The notes beneath the pieces were generated by a model. The model was not told the DNA's origin, made no database searches, and saw only the letters and a list, made by a program, of their open reading frames with translations. Below are positions 16,974 to 26,753 of a stretch of 64,000 nucleotides of DNA, piece by piece. A program made the position numbers and the translations under genes. The DNA lies in the NCBI RefSeq assembly GCF_008727715.1, contig NZ_CP044218.1, positions 186,001-250,000 of the forward strand, written 5' to 3'. The stretch's first letter is position 1; each line of letters starts with the position of its first letter. The stretch is from Mesorhizobium terrae. Lineage in GTDB: Bacteria > Pseudomonadota > Alphaproteobacteria > Rhizobiales > Rhizobiaceae.

Positions 16974-18296
16974 TCAGGAATTGCTCACCACGAGATCGCT
17001 CTTGGCCGGCTTGCCAGCGACATAGACCTCCTTGACCGTGCGGTCGTCGCCAAGCGTCTGCATGAGGAAAAGCTCCTCGGCCAGCGTCTTGATACGCTCT
17101 GAACGCAGCCGCATCGATGGCGTCGAGGCAGAATCGAGCACGACGATGTCGGCGTCCGTTCCGGCTTCCAGCGTGCCGACACGGTCGACCACCGACAGGG
17201 CCTCGGCATTGCCGCGTGTGATCTGCCAGAAGGACTGGAACGGATTGAGCTTCTCGCCCTGCAGGGCGATCACCTTGTAGGCTTCGTCCATCGTGCGCAG
17301 CATGGAATAGTTGGTGCCGCCGCCGACATCGGTCGCGGTGGAGATACGCAGCGGCTTCTCCCGGCGCCGGAAGCGCTGATAATCGAACAGGCCGGAGCCG
17401 AGGAACAGATTGGACGTCGGGCAGAACACCGCCACCGAGCCAGTGTCCGACAAGACATCGGCCTCGCGCTCGGACAGATGGATGCAGTGGCCGAGGAGCG
17501 TCTTCGAACCCATCAGGCCGTAGTGCTCATACACATGGGTGTAGTCCTTCGCCCAAGGATAGAGCTGCTGGGTAAAGGCGATCTCGGCATGGTTTTCCGA
17601 CAGATGCGTCTGCACATGCAGGTCGGGATGCTCACGCGCCAGCGCCTGTGCCATTTCCATCTGCTCGGGCGTCGAGGTGATGGCGAAGCGCGGCGTGATC
17701 GCATAAAGGCCACGGCCCTTGCCGTGCCAGGCGGCAATCAGCGCCTTGGTATCGTCATAGCTCGACTGTGGCGTATCGTGCACGGCTTCGAGCGCGTTGC
17801 GGTCCATCATGACCTTGCCGGCGATCACCAGCATGTCACGATCATAGGCCTCGGCGAAGAATGCCTCGGCCGACTGCTTGTGCACGGAGCAGTAGGCGGC
17901 GACCGTGGTGGTGCCGTGGCGGATCATCTCATCAAGGAACAGGCGCGAGATGCGGCGACCATGCTGGGCGTTCTCGAAGGTCGATTCTTCAGGGAAAGTG
18001 TAGGTGTTGAGCCAGTCGAGCAGTTCGGCGCCGTAGCTGGCTATGATCTGCATCTGCGGCACGTGTACATGCGCGTCGATGAAGCCCGGCATGAGCAGAT
18101 GCGGGCGGTGGTCGATCACCCGGGCGCTGGAACCGGCGCGAGCGGCGACCTGAGCATAAGGACCGGAGGCGACGATCTTGCCATTGGCTACCAGAATGGC
18201 GCCGTCCTCCTCATAGGCATAGGCGGCATGATCGTCGACGCTTTCCGGCCAACGCAGGAAAGAGAGGGTGCGGCCGCGCAGGAGGGTAGTGGTCAT
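16974..18296 (-). CDS. guaD: Guanine deaminase
   Basis: 440-residue amidohydrolase that converts guanine to xanthine and ammonia. Zinc ligands are visible: HVH in PGFIDAHVHVPQ (His76, His78), His in VQTHLSENHAE, His in LLGHCIHLSE, and Asp in TATDVGGGT. The motif order and the NTYTFPEESTFEN stretch match GuaD rather than adenosine or cytosine deaminases. It heads the minus-strand side of the purine island, feeding xanthine dehydrogenase. A 15-nt palindrome sits 28 bases upstream. Confidence 0.92.
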   Translation of the reverse strand: MTTTLLRGRTLSFLRWPESVDDHAAYAYEEDGAILVANGKIVASGPYAQVAARAGSSARVIDHRPHLLMPGFIDAHVHVPQMQIIASYGAELLDWLNTYTFPEESTFENAQHGRRISRLFLDEMIRHGTTTVAAYCSVHKQSAEAFFAEAYDRDMLVIAGKVMMDRNALEAVHDTPQSSYDDTKALIAAWHGKGRGLYAITPRFAITSTPEQMEMAQALAREHPDLHVQTHLSENHAEIAFTQQLYPWAKDYTHVYEHYGLMGSKTLLGHCIHLSEREADVLSDTGSVAVFCPTSNLFLGSGLFDYQRFRRREKPLRISTATDVGGGTNYSMLRTMDEAYKVIALQGEKLNPFQSFWQITRGNAEALSVVDRVGTLEAGTDADIVVLDSASTPSMRLRSERIKTLAEELFLMQTLGDDRTVKEVYVAGKPAKSDLVVSNS

Positions 18297-18323
18297 ATCG
18301 CTCCAACTTCCATGTCAAAATAC

Positions 18324-18338
18324 GCGAACATCGTTCGC
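18324..18338. promoter_or_regulatory. Palindrome upstream of guaD
   Basis: GCGAACATCGTTCGC is a perfect inverted repeat with 6-base arms and a 3-base centre, 28 bases ahead of the guaD ATG. Position fits an operator or a 5' UTR hairpin; no bound protein can be named. Confidence 0.4.
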
Positions 18339-18467
18339 TCTTGAGGCCGCCATCCTCCGACAAGCGGGGAGGATTTAGCCCTTGCCGCGGCAGCCGCCGT
18401 GCCCCGCTAAACGAGCGAGGGCGGTCAGAAACGAAACGCGAAGGCGCCCGATAAGGACATCGCTGGT

Positions 18468-19694
18468 CTAGTTCTGCTTTTTCCCGGACTCTTCAAACCA
18501 GGTGACCAGAAGCGCGCGCTCCTTGTCGGTGATCTGGGTAACGTTGCCCGGGGGCATCGCATGACTGCGGCCGGCCTGCAGATAAATCTCCTTGGCGTGT
18601 TCGGCAATGGCAGCATCATTGTCCAGCACGACGCCCTTCGGCGCATGGTAGATGCCTTCATAGGCCGGCTCCGGCGTGTGGCACATCGAGCAGCGGCCGA
18701 GCACGGTGTCGCGCACGGCAGGGAAATGTGCCGAGGCGGTGTAGATCCCGGCGGCCGAGGAGACCTTCTGCTCGCCGGTTAGCACCTTGGGCACGGTCGA
18801 CAGCCACATGATGATCACGAACAGGATGGCAGCGGCCAGCCAGGTCCAGGTCGGGTTGCCCTTCCTGGCGTGCTGGGAGTTGAAATAATGGCGGATGAGC
18901 ACGCCGATCAGGAACACCAGCGAAGCGATGATCCAGTTGAACTGCGTGCCAAACGCCAGCGGATAATGGTTCGACAGCATCAGGAACAACACCGGCAGCG
19001 TCAGGTAGTTGTTGTGCGTCGAACGGGTCTTGGCGATCTTGCCGTATTTCGGGTCCGGCTTGCGGCCGGCGATCAGGTCGGCGACGACGATCTTCTGGTT
19101 CGGAATGATGACCATGAACACGTTGGCTGACATGATCGTGGCAGTGATGGCGCCGAGGTGCAGGAAAGCGGCGCGACCGGTGAACAGATGCGTCAGGCCC
19201 CAGGCCATGAAGACCAGCACGCAGTAGAGCACCAGCATCAGCAGCGTGTCGTGGTTCTTGAGCGGCGAGCGGCAGAGCAGGTCGTAGACGATCCACCCCG
19301 ACGCCAGACAGGCCAGCGAGATGAGGATGGCGACGGGTGCCGAAACGTCGAGCACGTTGCGGTCGACCAGGAACAGGTCCGCGCCGGCGTAATAGACGAT
19401 GGCCAGCATGGCGAAACCCGAGAGCCAGGTGGCGTAGGATTCCCATTTGAACCAGGTCAGATGCTCCGGCATTTCGGCCGGCGCCACCAGGTACTTCTGG
19501 ATATGGTAGAAGCCGCCGCCATGGACCTGCCATTCCTCGCCATGGGCGCCGGCAGGCAGGCCGGGCCGCTGACGCAGGCCAAGGTCGAGCGCGACGAAAT
19601 AGAAGGACGAGCCGATCCATGCGATACCGGTGATGACGTGCAGCCACCGCACCGCGAATGCCAGCCAATCCCAGATGATCACATAGTCCAGCAT
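18468..19694 (-). CDS. puuD: Membrane urate oxidase/hydroxylase with cytochrome c domain
   Basis: 408 residues. The N-terminal ~320 hold eight or nine membrane helices including HVITGIAWIGSSFYFVALD and the RSTHNNYLTLPVLFLMLSNH signature of PuuD. The C-terminal domain is periplasmic cytochrome c: heme motif CSMCH at 335-339 and axial Met379 in AMPPGN. The family oxidises urate to 5-hydroxyisourate and passes electrons to the respiratory chain instead of making H2O2. GGGTGGAG precedes the ATG. It is divergent from a LysR gene, its probable regulator. Confidence 0.92.
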   Translation of the reverse strand: MLDYVIIWDWLAFAVRWLHVITGIAWIGSSFYFVALDLGLRQRPGLPAGAHGEEWQVHGGGFYHIQKYLVAPAEMPEHLTWFKWESYATWLSGFAMLAIVYYAGADLFLVDRNVLDVSAPVAILISLACLASGWIVYDLLCRSPLKNHDTLLMLVLYCVLVFMAWGLTHLFTGRAAFLHLGAITATIMSANVFMVIIPNQKIVVADLIAGRKPDPKYGKIAKTRSTHNNYLTLPVLFLMLSNHYPLAFGTQFNWIIASLVFLIGVLIRHYFNSQHARKGNPTWTWLAAAILFVIIMWLSTVPKVLTGEQKVSSAAGIYTASAHFPAVRDTVLGRCSMCHTPEPAYEGIYHAPKGVVLDNDAAIAEHAKEIYLQAGRSHAMPPGNVTQITDKERALLVTWFEESGKKQN

Positions 19695-19834
19695 GCTCCA
19701 CCCTTTCGTGCCGATGAGGCGACATTACGGGCTGCCGCGCAAACGGAAAGAGGTAGACAACACGATGACTTTCAAAAAAAATTGGAAAATAGTAGCGTTA
19801 TCTTAAATCAGGCGCAGAGGGGGACGCCGACACA
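19695..19834. promoter_or_regulatory. Divergent puuD / LysR control region
   Basis: 140 bases shared by both start codons. An A-rich tract with TTTCAAAAA (19770-19778) followed by TTGGAAAA resembles the AT-rich T-N11-A sites used by LysR proteins. The same 9-mer recurs in the divergent region at 26673-26681 of the same island. No other clear element seen. Confidence 0.5.
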
Positions 19835-20755
19835 ATGGCTTATCTCGATAACATCGCCGTCTTCGTCCGCGTCGTCGAATTGGGCAACCTGTCGGCGGCG
19901 GGTCGCGATATGCGCATTTCGCCGGCCGTCGCCTCGAACCGCATCAAGGAACTGGAAAAACACCTCGGCGTGCGGCTGTTCAACCGCACGACGAGACAGT
20001 TGATGCCGACCGAGCACGGCACGGTGTTCTATAGCGGTGCCAAGCAGGTTCTGGACGCCATCACCGAGGCCGAGGCGGCGGTTTCGGCGCTGTCCGGCCA
20101 GCCGCGCGGCACCATCCGCGTCACCGCGCCGCTCGGCCTCGGGCGCCGACTGATCGCCTCCGGCATTCCGGATTTCCACGACAAATATCCCGACATCGAA
20201 GTGCGCCTGCGGCTCTCCGATCACAATGTCGACATCCTCAAGGAAGGCATCGATGTAGCCTTCCGGCTGGGTGTGATCGAGGATTCCTCGCTGAGGATGC
20301 GCGGCATCATGGAATGCGAGCGCGTGCTGGTCGCCTCGCCCAAATATCTGGAGGCGCGCGGCGAACCGAGCGATGCCAGCGAGATGATGGGCAAGAAGCA
20401 CGATTGCCTGATGCTGCGCTATCCCGGTTCGCGCGAATTCTTCTGGATGCTGCAGATGCCGGAAGGCCCGGTGAAGTTCGAAGTGCACGGCCCCTTCGAC
20501 AGCGACGACGGCGACGTGCTGACCGAATGGGCGCTGGCGGGACGCGGCATCATCAACAAGCCACGCTTCGAGGTCGAACCGTTCATCCGCGAGCAGCGGC
20601 TGAAGGTCATCCTGACCAAGACGCCACCGACGCCGGTGCAATTCGCCGCCGTCTATCCGCACAAGAAGCTGCAGGACCCGAAGGTGCGGCTGCTGCTCGA
20701 CTTCATGGCGGATCGTTGCCAGAAATTGATCAAGGACATCCTGGCCGGAAAATAG
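19835..20755 (+). CDS. LysR-family transcriptional regulator
   Basis: 306 residues. N-terminal winged helix (YLDNIAVFVRVVELGNLSAA, then RDMRISPAVASNRIKELEKH and LGVRLFNRTTRQLMPTEHG), then a periplasmic-binding-like effector domain. It belongs to the CrgA/DhcR-like branch by the FNRTTRQ motif. Divergent from puuD, so likely the controller of urate oxidation and perhaps of the wider purine genes (inference). Effector unknown. A Dps gene follows on the same strand after about 115 bases. Confidence 0.88.
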   Translation: MAYLDNIAVFVRVVELGNLSAAGRDMRISPAVASNRIKELEKHLGVRLFNRTTRQLMPTEHGTVFYSGAKQVLDAITEAEAAVSALSGQPRGTIRVTAPLGLGRRLIASGIPDFHDKYPDIEVRLRLSDHNVDILKEGIDVAFRLGVIEDSSLRMRGIMECERVLVASPKYLEARGEPSDASEMMGKKHDCLMLRYPGSREFFWMLQMPEGPVKFEVHGPFDSDDGDVLTEWALAGRGIINKPRFEVEPFIREQRLKVILTKTPPTPVQFAAVYPHKKLQDPKVRLLLDFMADRCQKLIKDILAGK

Positions 20756-20869
20756 GCGGAACGAGTCGCAGGGTCGATGATTGCGGCTTGCGGGAACCGC
20801 ACGGGGACGCCAATCTTGGTCCGCCATTCCCCCATCCTGCAAATCCGCAGCGAAACCAGGAGACCCCCA

Positions 20870-21358
20870 ATGGCTTCCATCCACACCAAGAACGACCTGA
20901 AATCCAACACCAGGGCGACCTCGATCGCCATTCTCAACGCGCGGCTGGCAGAAGCCATCGACCTCGCGCTCATCACCAAGCAGGCGCACTGGAATGTGAA
21001 GGGACCGCAGTTCATCGCGATCCACGAAATGCTGGACGGTTTCAGGACCGAACTGGACGACCATGTCGACACCATCGCCGAGCGCGCGGTGCAGCTGGGC
21101 GGTACGGCCATCGGCACGTCGCAGGAAGTGGCAAAGGCCAGCCCACTGAAGCCCTACCCGACTGACATCCACAAGACCAAGGATCATCTCGCCGCGCTGA
21201 TCAGCCACTATGCGGCGGTGGCGAAGTCCGCCCGCACGGCGATCGACGAGGCCAGCGAAGCCGGCGACGCGGACACCGCCGACATCTTCACCGCCTATTC
21301 GCGTGCGCTCGACAAATCGCTGTGGTTCCTGGAAGCCCACACTCAGGAGAAGGAGTGA
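20870..21358 (+). CDS. dps: Dps-family ferritin-like DNA-protection protein
   Basis: 162-residue four-helix-bundle protein. The ferroxidase signature is present: KQAHWNVKGPQFIAIHEMLD and FRTELDDHVDTIAERAVQLG provide the His, His, Asp and Glu ligands at the dimer interface. Dps dodecamers oxidise Fe(II) with H2O2 and cover DNA. AGGAGA seven bases upstream fixes the ATG at 20870. It sits between the LysR and xdhC genes; no obvious OxyR or Fur box is visible in the 114 bases upstream. The C-terminus is normal, not extended. Confidence 0.9.
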   Translation: MASIHTKNDLKSNTRATSIAILNARLAEAIDLALITKQAHWNVKGPQFIAIHEMLDGFRTELDDHVDTIAERAVQLGGTAIGTSQEVAKASPLKPYPTDIHKTKDHLAALISHYAAVAKSARTAIDEASEAGDADTADIFTAYSRALDKSLWFLEAHTQEKE

Positions 21359-21403
21359 AGGGGCGGCGGTGCTTAGCGTCAATTAGGGCGGCAACGCGAA
21401 GGC

Positions 21404-22288
21404 TTAAGCGACTTCCGCGCCTGCCCGTGCCTGGTGCAACGAGAGCGCCGTCATCATCTCGGCGGCGGCCAGAGCCGCGATCACGGGCGGGCGCTTGTCC
21501 TTGACGGCATCGCCGCCGATCGGCGAGACAAGCCGTTCGAATTCGGCCTCGGTGCCGCCCGCGGTCTTTAGGAACCAGTTCCTGAACGTCGCCTTCTTGG
21601 TCTTGGAGCCGATCATGCCGACATAGGCCGTGTCGGTGCGCTTCAGCGCCTCGGCGGCGATCAGGAAATCCAGCGCGTGGTCATGCGTGAGCACGGCGAA
21701 GGCCGAGCCCGACGGCGCCTCGCGCACCATTTCCTCCGGCATCGCCGTCAACCTTGTCTCGACCGCGTCGGTGATGCCGTCCAGTTCTTCTGCGCGGCTC
21801 TCGACGACGACGACATGCACCGGCAAGAGCGACATGGAGGCGGCCAGCGCCTTGCCGACATGGCCACCGCCGAAGATGTAGAGATGCGGCAGGTGATCCT
21901 CCTCGGCTTCCGCCGCCGCGACCAACTCGGCTGCACGCGTCTCGTCCACCAATCGGATCAGCACCTCGACGCGGCCGCCGCAGCATTGGCCGATCTCCGG
22001 CCCGAGCGGAACATCCAGCGTCGCACAGACCTCGCGGACATCGATGCGCTGCGCAGCAACCTGCTTGCCGCCGCGTTTCAGCGGAACGCCCAGCATCTGA
22101 CGGGCCTTGTCGATCGCCATGTATTCAAGCTGACCGCCGCCGATCGTGCCGTAAATGGCTTCCGGCGAGACGAGCATATACGCGCCCTTCTCTCGCGGGG
22201 TGGAGCCACGCGTGCCGGCAACCTCAACCAGTGCAATCGCGCCAGCACTGCCGAGAAATTCTTTCAGATCCTGGACTTTCGAGGTCAT
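21404..22288 (-). CDS. xdhC: Xanthine dehydrogenase accessory protein
   Basis: 294 residues. XdhC binds molybdenum cofactor, sulfurates it with a partner and loads it into XdhB. Visible: AGTRGSTPREKGAYMLVS, the GTIGGGQLEY motif, EIGQCCGGRVEVLIR with two adjacent cysteines, and a C-terminal Rossmann domain (LYIFGGGHVGKALA, AYVGMIGSKTKKATF). The ATG at 22288 gives the usual MTSKVQDLKEF start; a longer frame to 22330 lacks support. It ends the minus-strand xdhA-xdhB-xdhC run, 60 bases after xdhB. Confidence 0.92.
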   Translation of the reverse strand: MTSKVQDLKEFLGSAGAIALVEVAGTRGSTPREKGAYMLVSPEAIYGTIGGGQLEYMAIDKARQMLGVPLKRGGKQVAAQRIDVREVCATLDVPLGPEIGQCCGGRVEVLIRLVDETRAAELVAAAEAEEDHLPHLYIFGGGHVGKALAASMSLLPVHVVVVESRAEELDGITDAVETRLTAMPEEMVREAPSGSAFAVLTHDHALDFLIAAEALKRTDTAYVGMIGSKTKKATFRNWFLKTAGGTEAEFERLVSPIGGDAVKDKRPPVIAALAAAEMMTALSLHQARAGAEVA

Positions 22289-22348
22289 GATCGCATTCCC
22301 GCCCTGGGAATATAGCATTTTTCGCTTCAAATTGCCCGCGCGGCGGCT

Positions 22349-24709
22349 TCAGACCCTGCCGCGCGCTTCCTTCTTCAGTCGTTCGACCGCCATCAGCACC
22401 CGCTCCGGCGTCGCCGGCGCGTCGAGGCGCGGACAGATCTTGTGGTCGGCAACACTCGCCACCGCGTCGGAGAGAGCCTGCAAAACCGAGATGCCCAGAG
22501 GCAGCGGCGGCTCGCCAACGGCCTTGGAGCGATGGATGGTCGGCTCATAGGCCTGCGACCAGTCGGTCAGCGCCACGTTGAAGATCTTCGGCCGGTCTGA
22601 CGCCAGCGGGATCTTGTAGGTGGACGGCGCATGCGTGCGCAGCCGGCCCTTGCCGTCCCACCACAATTCCTCGGTGGTGAGCCAGCCCATGCCCTGGACG
22701 AAACCGCCCTCGACCTGGCCGATGTCGATCGCCCGGTTCAGCGAGCGGCCGGTGTCGTGCAGGATGTCGGTGCGTTCGACCATGTATTCGCCGGTCAGCG
22801 TGTCGATGGTGACTTCGGAGCAGGCCGCGCCATAGGCATAATAGTAGAAGGCGTGACCACGCCCCTTGGCACGATCCCAGTGGATTTTCGGCGTCTTGTA
22901 GTGACCGGCCGCCGAAAGCTGGATGCGGTTGAGATAGGCCTGTTTGACCAGATCGTTGAAGGAAATCTCCTGGTTGCCGACACGCACCCGGTTGGGCAGG
23001 AACACCACCTGGTCGGCCGGTACGGAATATTTCTCGGCGGCGAAGTCGATCAGCCGCTGCTTGATCTGGCGCGCCGCGTTCTGGGCGGCCATGCCGTTGA
23101 GATCGGCGCCGGAAGACGCCGCCGTGGGCGCGGTGTTGGGCACCTTGGCGGTGGTGGTGGCGGTGATCTTGACGCGCTCGAGGTCGATCTGGAATTCCTC
23201 GGCCACCACCTGCGCCACCTTGAGGTGCAGACCCTGGCCCATTTCGGTGCCGCCATGGTTCATGTGCACCGAACCGTCGTTATAGACATGCACCAGCGCG
23301 CCGGCCTGGTTGGACTCGGTCTTGGTGAAGGAGATGCCGAACTTCACCGGTGTGAGCGCGATGCCGCGCTTGACGAAGCGGCTGTTGGCGTTGAACGCCG
23401 CGATCTCGCGGCGGCGCCGTGCATAGTCCGCGCTCTGCTCGAGCTCGGCGACGATGCGGTGGATGATGTTGTCCTCGACCTTCTGGTGATAGGGCGTGAC
23501 GTTGCGTTCGCCCTTCGCGCCCATCGCATCGTAGAAATTGAGCTTGCGGATTTCGAGCGGGTCCTTGCCGACGGCGAAGGCCACTTCCTCGATGATACGC
23601 TCGGCACCGACCATGCCTTGCGGGCCGCCGAAGCCGCGGAAGGCGGTGTTGGAGACCGTGTTGGTGTAGAGCGGCGCCGACTTGGCATGCACGTGCGGGT
23701 AGAAATAGGCGTTGTCGCAGTGGAACAGCGCGCGATCGCCGACCGGGCCGGAGAGGTCGGCCGAGAAGCCGGCATTGAGCGCGAACATGAAGTCGACGCC
23801 CAGAATATTGCCCTCGTCGTCGAAACCGACGTCGTAGTCGATGACGAAATCATGCCGCTTGCCGGTGGCCGTCATGTCTTCGTCGCGGTCAAGGCGAACC
23901 TTCACCGCGCGCTTGTGTTTCTTGGCGGCGATGGCGGCGATGGCCGCGCACTGGTTGGCCTGCGTTTCCTTACCGCCGAAGCCGCCGCCCATGCGGCGCA
24001 CTTCCACCGTCACCGAGTGGCTGGGCACGCCGAGTGCGTGGGCAACCAAATGCTGCGTTTCGCTCGGCCCCTGCGTGGAGCAATGGACGGTAACCTCGTC
24101 GTCTTCCCCCGGCACGGCCAGCGATACCTGGCCTTCGAGATAAAAATGGTCCTGGCCGCCGAGCCGCATGCTGCTCTTGATGCGGCGGGGCGCGGCAGCG
24201 ATCGCCGCATCGGGATCGCCGCGCTTCAGGGTCAGCGGTGTCACCACCTGCCGATCCTTGTTCGGGTCGAGGCCCCAGATGTTGAGGATCGCCGGCAATT
24301 CCTCATATTCGATCTTGGCCAGCCGCGCGGCGCTGCGTGCCGCCTCGCGCGTCTCGGCGATGACCGCGAAGACCGGCTGGCCGTGGAACTGAACCTTGCC
24401 CTCGGCAAAGATTGGATCATCATGCATGCCGCTCGGCGACACGTCGTTCTCACCGGGGACGTCCCGGTAGGTCAAAACGTCGACCACGCCGGGCGCGGTA
24501 CGCACCGCCGACAGATCGACGGTCTTCAGCTTGCCATGCGCGACGGCGGCGAGCCCCAACCCGACATGCAACGTGCCGGCCGGCTCCGGCAGGTCGTCGA
24601 TATAGACCGCGGTGCCGGCGACATGCTTGTGCGCGGAATCGTGGCGCTGGTCGGTGTGGACACCGCCGACGATCTTTTGCGCCTTGAGGTTGGGAGTGTG
24701 CTTGGTCAT
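22349..24709 (-). CDS. xdhB: Xanthine dehydrogenase, molybdopterin-binding subunit
   Basis: 786-residue large subunit of heterotetrameric XDH; with XdhA it oxidises hypoxanthine and xanthine to urate with NAD. Landmarks: VAGTAVYIDDLPEPAG start, GQDHFYLEGQVSLAVPGEDD, the molybdopterin loop RRMGGGFGGKETQ, TAFRGFGGPQGM, and the catalytic-Glu region KAVGEPPLPLGISVLQAL near the C-terminus. The ATG at 24709 follows the xdhA stop region by one base, so the subunits are coupled. Full length for the family. Confidence 0.94.
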   Translation of the reverse strand: MTKHTPNLKAQKIVGGVHTDQRHDSAHKHVAGTAVYIDDLPEPAGTLHVGLGLAAVAHGKLKTVDLSAVRTAPGVVDVLTYRDVPGENDVSPSGMHDDPIFAEGKVQFHGQPVFAVIAETREAARSAARLAKIEYEELPAILNIWGLDPNKDRQVVTPLTLKRGDPDAAIAAAPRRIKSSMRLGGQDHFYLEGQVSLAVPGEDDEVTVHCSTQGPSETQHLVAHALGVPSHSVTVEVRRMGGGFGGKETQANQCAAIAAIAAKKHKRAVKVRLDRDEDMTATGKRHDFVIDYDVGFDDEGNILGVDFMFALNAGFSADLSGPVGDRALFHCDNAYFYPHVHAKSAPLYTNTVSNTAFRGFGGPQGMVGAERIIEEVAFAVGKDPLEIRKLNFYDAMGAKGERNVTPYHQKVEDNIIHRIVAELEQSADYARRRREIAAFNANSRFVKRGIALTPVKFGISFTKTESNQAGALVHVYNDGSVHMNHGGTEMGQGLHLKVAQVVAEEFQIDLERVKITATTTAKVPNTAPTAASSGADLNGMAAQNAARQIKQRLIDFAAEKYSVPADQVVFLPNRVRVGNQEISFNDLVKQAYLNRIQLSAAGHYKTPKIHWDRAKGRGHAFYYYAYGAACSEVTIDTLTGEYMVERTDILHDTGRSLNRAIDIGQVEGGFVQGMGWLTTEELWWDGKGRLRTHAPSTYKIPLASDRPKIFNVALTDWSQAYEPTIHRSKAVGEPPLPLGISVLQALSDAVASVADHKICPRLDAPATPERVLMAVERLKKEARGRV

Positions 24710-24710
24710 C

Positions 24711-26192
24711 TCACGCCGCCTCGTAACGCGACACCTGGAACGGTGCCTTGGTGCCGGTGGTCTCCGCATAGAAGCGCAGCAGAAGGTTCTTCGCCGCCAG
24801 TGCACGATATTCGGCGGTAGCGCGCATATCGGTCAGCGGCGCGAAATCCTCCGCGTATTTCTCCATCGCCGCTTCCACCGCCGCCTCGGTCCACGACTTG
24901 CCGAGCAGCGCGGTTTCAACGGCAGTGGCGCGTTTCGGCGTTGCCGCCATGCCGCCATAGGCGATGCGGATCGCGGCCACCGTGCCATCCTTGGCCAGTT
25001 TCAGGCTGAAGGCACCGAGCGTGGCGGTGATGTCCTCGTCGCGCCGCTTGGTGATCTTGTAGACGGCGAATTTTTCGTCGGCGGCCGGCGCTGGAACCTG
25101 CACGGATTCGACGAATTCGCCGGGCTCGCGGTCCTGCTTGCCATAAGCGATGAAGAATTTCTCAAGCGAGATGGTGCGGCGCTTGCTGCCCTTGCGCAGA
25201 GTCAGCGTTGCACCGAGCGCGATCAGCGGCGGTGGCGTGTCGCCGATGGGCGAGCCATTGGCGATGTTGCCGCCGATCGTGCCCATGTTGCGAACCTGCT
25301 GGCCACCAATACGGTCGATAAGCGGGCCGAGTGCCGGAATGCGCTTGGCGAGCAGTGCGAAGGCTTCCGTGTAGGTGACGCCGGCGCCGATGACGATGAC
25401 GCCCTTGTCTTCCGAGATGGTGCGCAGGCCTTCCAGACCGCAGATAAACACCGCCGGCGAAATGTCGCGCATATGCTTGGTCACCCACAGGCCGACATCG
25501 GTCGAACCGGCAACGATGGTGGCCTTGGGTTCGGCTTCCAGCAGGTTGGCGAAATCGTCGACATCGGCCGGGACGATGAAGCGGTGCTTGCCAGTGCCGA
25601 CCTCGACGCGGGCGCCGTCCCGCAGCTCCGTCAAACGCGCGATCACGGCCTTTCGTTCGACCTGCAGCGGGTCCTTTGCCGCCTTGCCGTAGCTGGAGAT
25701 GGCGCGCGCCGCCCGCATGATCGCCTCATAGCCGGTGCAGCGGCAGAGATTGCCCTGCAGCGCCTTTTCGATTTCGGCGTCGGACGGTTCGGGCGACCTC
25801 ATCCACAACGCATAGAGCGACATGACAAAGCCCGGCGTACAGAAACCGCATTGCGAGCCGTGGAAATCGACCATCGCCCGCTGCACGGGGTGCAGCTTGT
25901 CGGCCTCGCCGGCCAGATGCTCGATGGTGACGACGTGGCTGGCGTCGAGCGAGCCCATGAAGCGGATGCAGGCATTCACGCTCTCATAGACCAGCTTGCC
26001 GGCGACAAGCTTGCCAACCAGAACCGTACAGGCGCCGCAATCCCCTTCGGCGCAGCCTTCCTTCGAGCCTTTCAGCGAACGCGACAGGCGCAGCCAGTCG
26101 AGCAGCGTCTGGTCGGACGCGACATCGGTCAGCGCGACATCGCGGCCGTTGAGGATGAAGCGCAACTCGGCGCGGGTTTTCAGCTTGGCCAT
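24711..26192 (-). CDS. xdhA: Xanthine dehydrogenase small subunit (2Fe-2S and FAD)
   Basis: 493 residues. The first [2Fe-2S] domain has Cys47, Cys52 and Cys55 in [17 protein letters not shown] plus a fourth Cys near 75; the second cluster uses [17 protein letters not shown] and [13 protein letters not shown]. The FAD domain follows ([36 protein letters not shown]). It passes electrons from the Mo centre in XdhB to NAD. The ATG at 26192 lies four bases after the uraH stop, making uraH-xdhA-xdhB-xdhC a single run. Confidence 0.94.
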   Translation of the reverse strand: MAKLKTRAELRFILNGRDVALTDVASDQTLLDWLRLSRSLKGSKEGCAEGDCGACTVLVGKLVAGKLVYESVNACIRFMGSLDASHVVTIEHLAGEADKLHPVQRAMVDFHGSQCGFCTPGFVMSLYALWMRSPEPSDAEIEKALQGNLCRCTGYEAIMRAARAISSYGKAAKDPLQVERKAVIARLTELRDGARVEVGTGKHRFIVPADVDDFANLLEAEPKATIVAGSTDVGLWVTKHMRDISPAVFICGLEGLRTISEDKGVIVIGAGVTYTEAFALLAKRIPALGPLIDRIGGQQVRNMGTIGGNIANGSPIGDTPPPLIALGATLTLRKGSKRRTISLEKFFIAYGKQDREPGEFVESVQVPAPAADEKFAVYKITKRRDEDITATLGAFSLKLAKDGTVAAIRIAYGGMAATPKRATAVETALLGKSWTEAAVEAAMEKYAEDFAPLTDMRATAEYRALAAKNLLLRFYAETTGTKAPFQVSRYEAA

Positions 26193-26196
26193 GCGC

Positions 26197-26571
26197 TCAG
26201 CTTCCCCTGTAGGTCGAGTAGCTGTAGGGCGAGACCAGCAGCGGCACGTGATAATGTTTGGTTTCGGCCATGCCAAAACGGATCGGGATGATGTCGAGAA
26301 AGGCAGGCTCGAGCAGTTTGGTGCCCTGGCGGCGCAGGTAATCGCCGGCCGAGAACACCAGCTCGTATTCGCCCGGCCTGAATTCGTCGCCGGCCAGCAG
26401 TGGCGCGTCGCAACGGCCATCGCTGTTGGTGGTCACGGATTTGAGGTGGACGCGCTTGCCGTCGTCGAGACGGAACAGATCGACGAGCAGCCCGGCCGCC
26501 GGTTTGCCTGTCGCCGTATCAAGCACGTGCGTCGTCAGACGCCCGCCATTGGTGTGCGAGGTTTCTGCCAA
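26197..26571 (-). CDS. uraH: 5-Hydroxyisourate hydrolase (transthyretin-like), TTG start
   Basis: 124 residues. Hydrolyses 5-hydroxyisourate, the product of PuuD, to OHCU. Signature ends are clear: [18 protein letters not shown] at the N-terminus (His and the first strand) and the [19 protein letters not shown]-terminal tetrapeptide region typical of HIU hydrolases. No ATG suits the family length; TTG at 26571, six bases after GGGAGG, gives the normal beginning. Longer frames upstream encode unrelated sequence. First gene of the xdh run. Confidence 0.9.
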   Translation of the reverse strand: MAETSHTNGGRLTTHVLDTATGKPAAGLLVDLFRLDDGKRVHLKSVTTNSDGRCDAPLLAGDEFRPGEYELVFSAGDYLRRQGTKLLEPAFLDIIPIRFGMAETKHYHVPLLVSPYSYSTYRGS

Positions 26572-26750
26572 CTGCCGCCTCCCATCTCGGTACAATCGAA
26601 CATAGTGATGAATTGTGCGCCAATTAAAGGCGATGCATAAGCCCCGGTCGAGCGGACGAAGCCAAAAAGCAGTTTCAAAAATTTCGTGGTAATGGCCGTT
26701 CAACGCTTTGGATATCTTGGCATTACTTCCGGAGCAACCGGCAGGGAGGA
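26572..26750. promoter_or_regulatory. Divergent uraH / puuE-uraD control region
   Basis: About 180 bases between the two halves of the purine island. It is AT-richer than its surroundings. TTTCAAAAA at 26673-26681 followed by TTTCGT matches the motif in the puuD/LysR region, consistent with one LysR regulator acting at both (inference). GGGAGG sites at each end are ribosome-binding sites. Confidence 0.5.
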
Positions 26751-26753
26751 ATG

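Noticed and set aside
18324..18338. LexA-like GAAC-N3-GTTC upstream of guaD
   Set aside because: Alphaproteobacterial LexA uses direct GTTC-N7-GTTC and Gram-positive boxes have N4; kept only as an unnamed palindrome.
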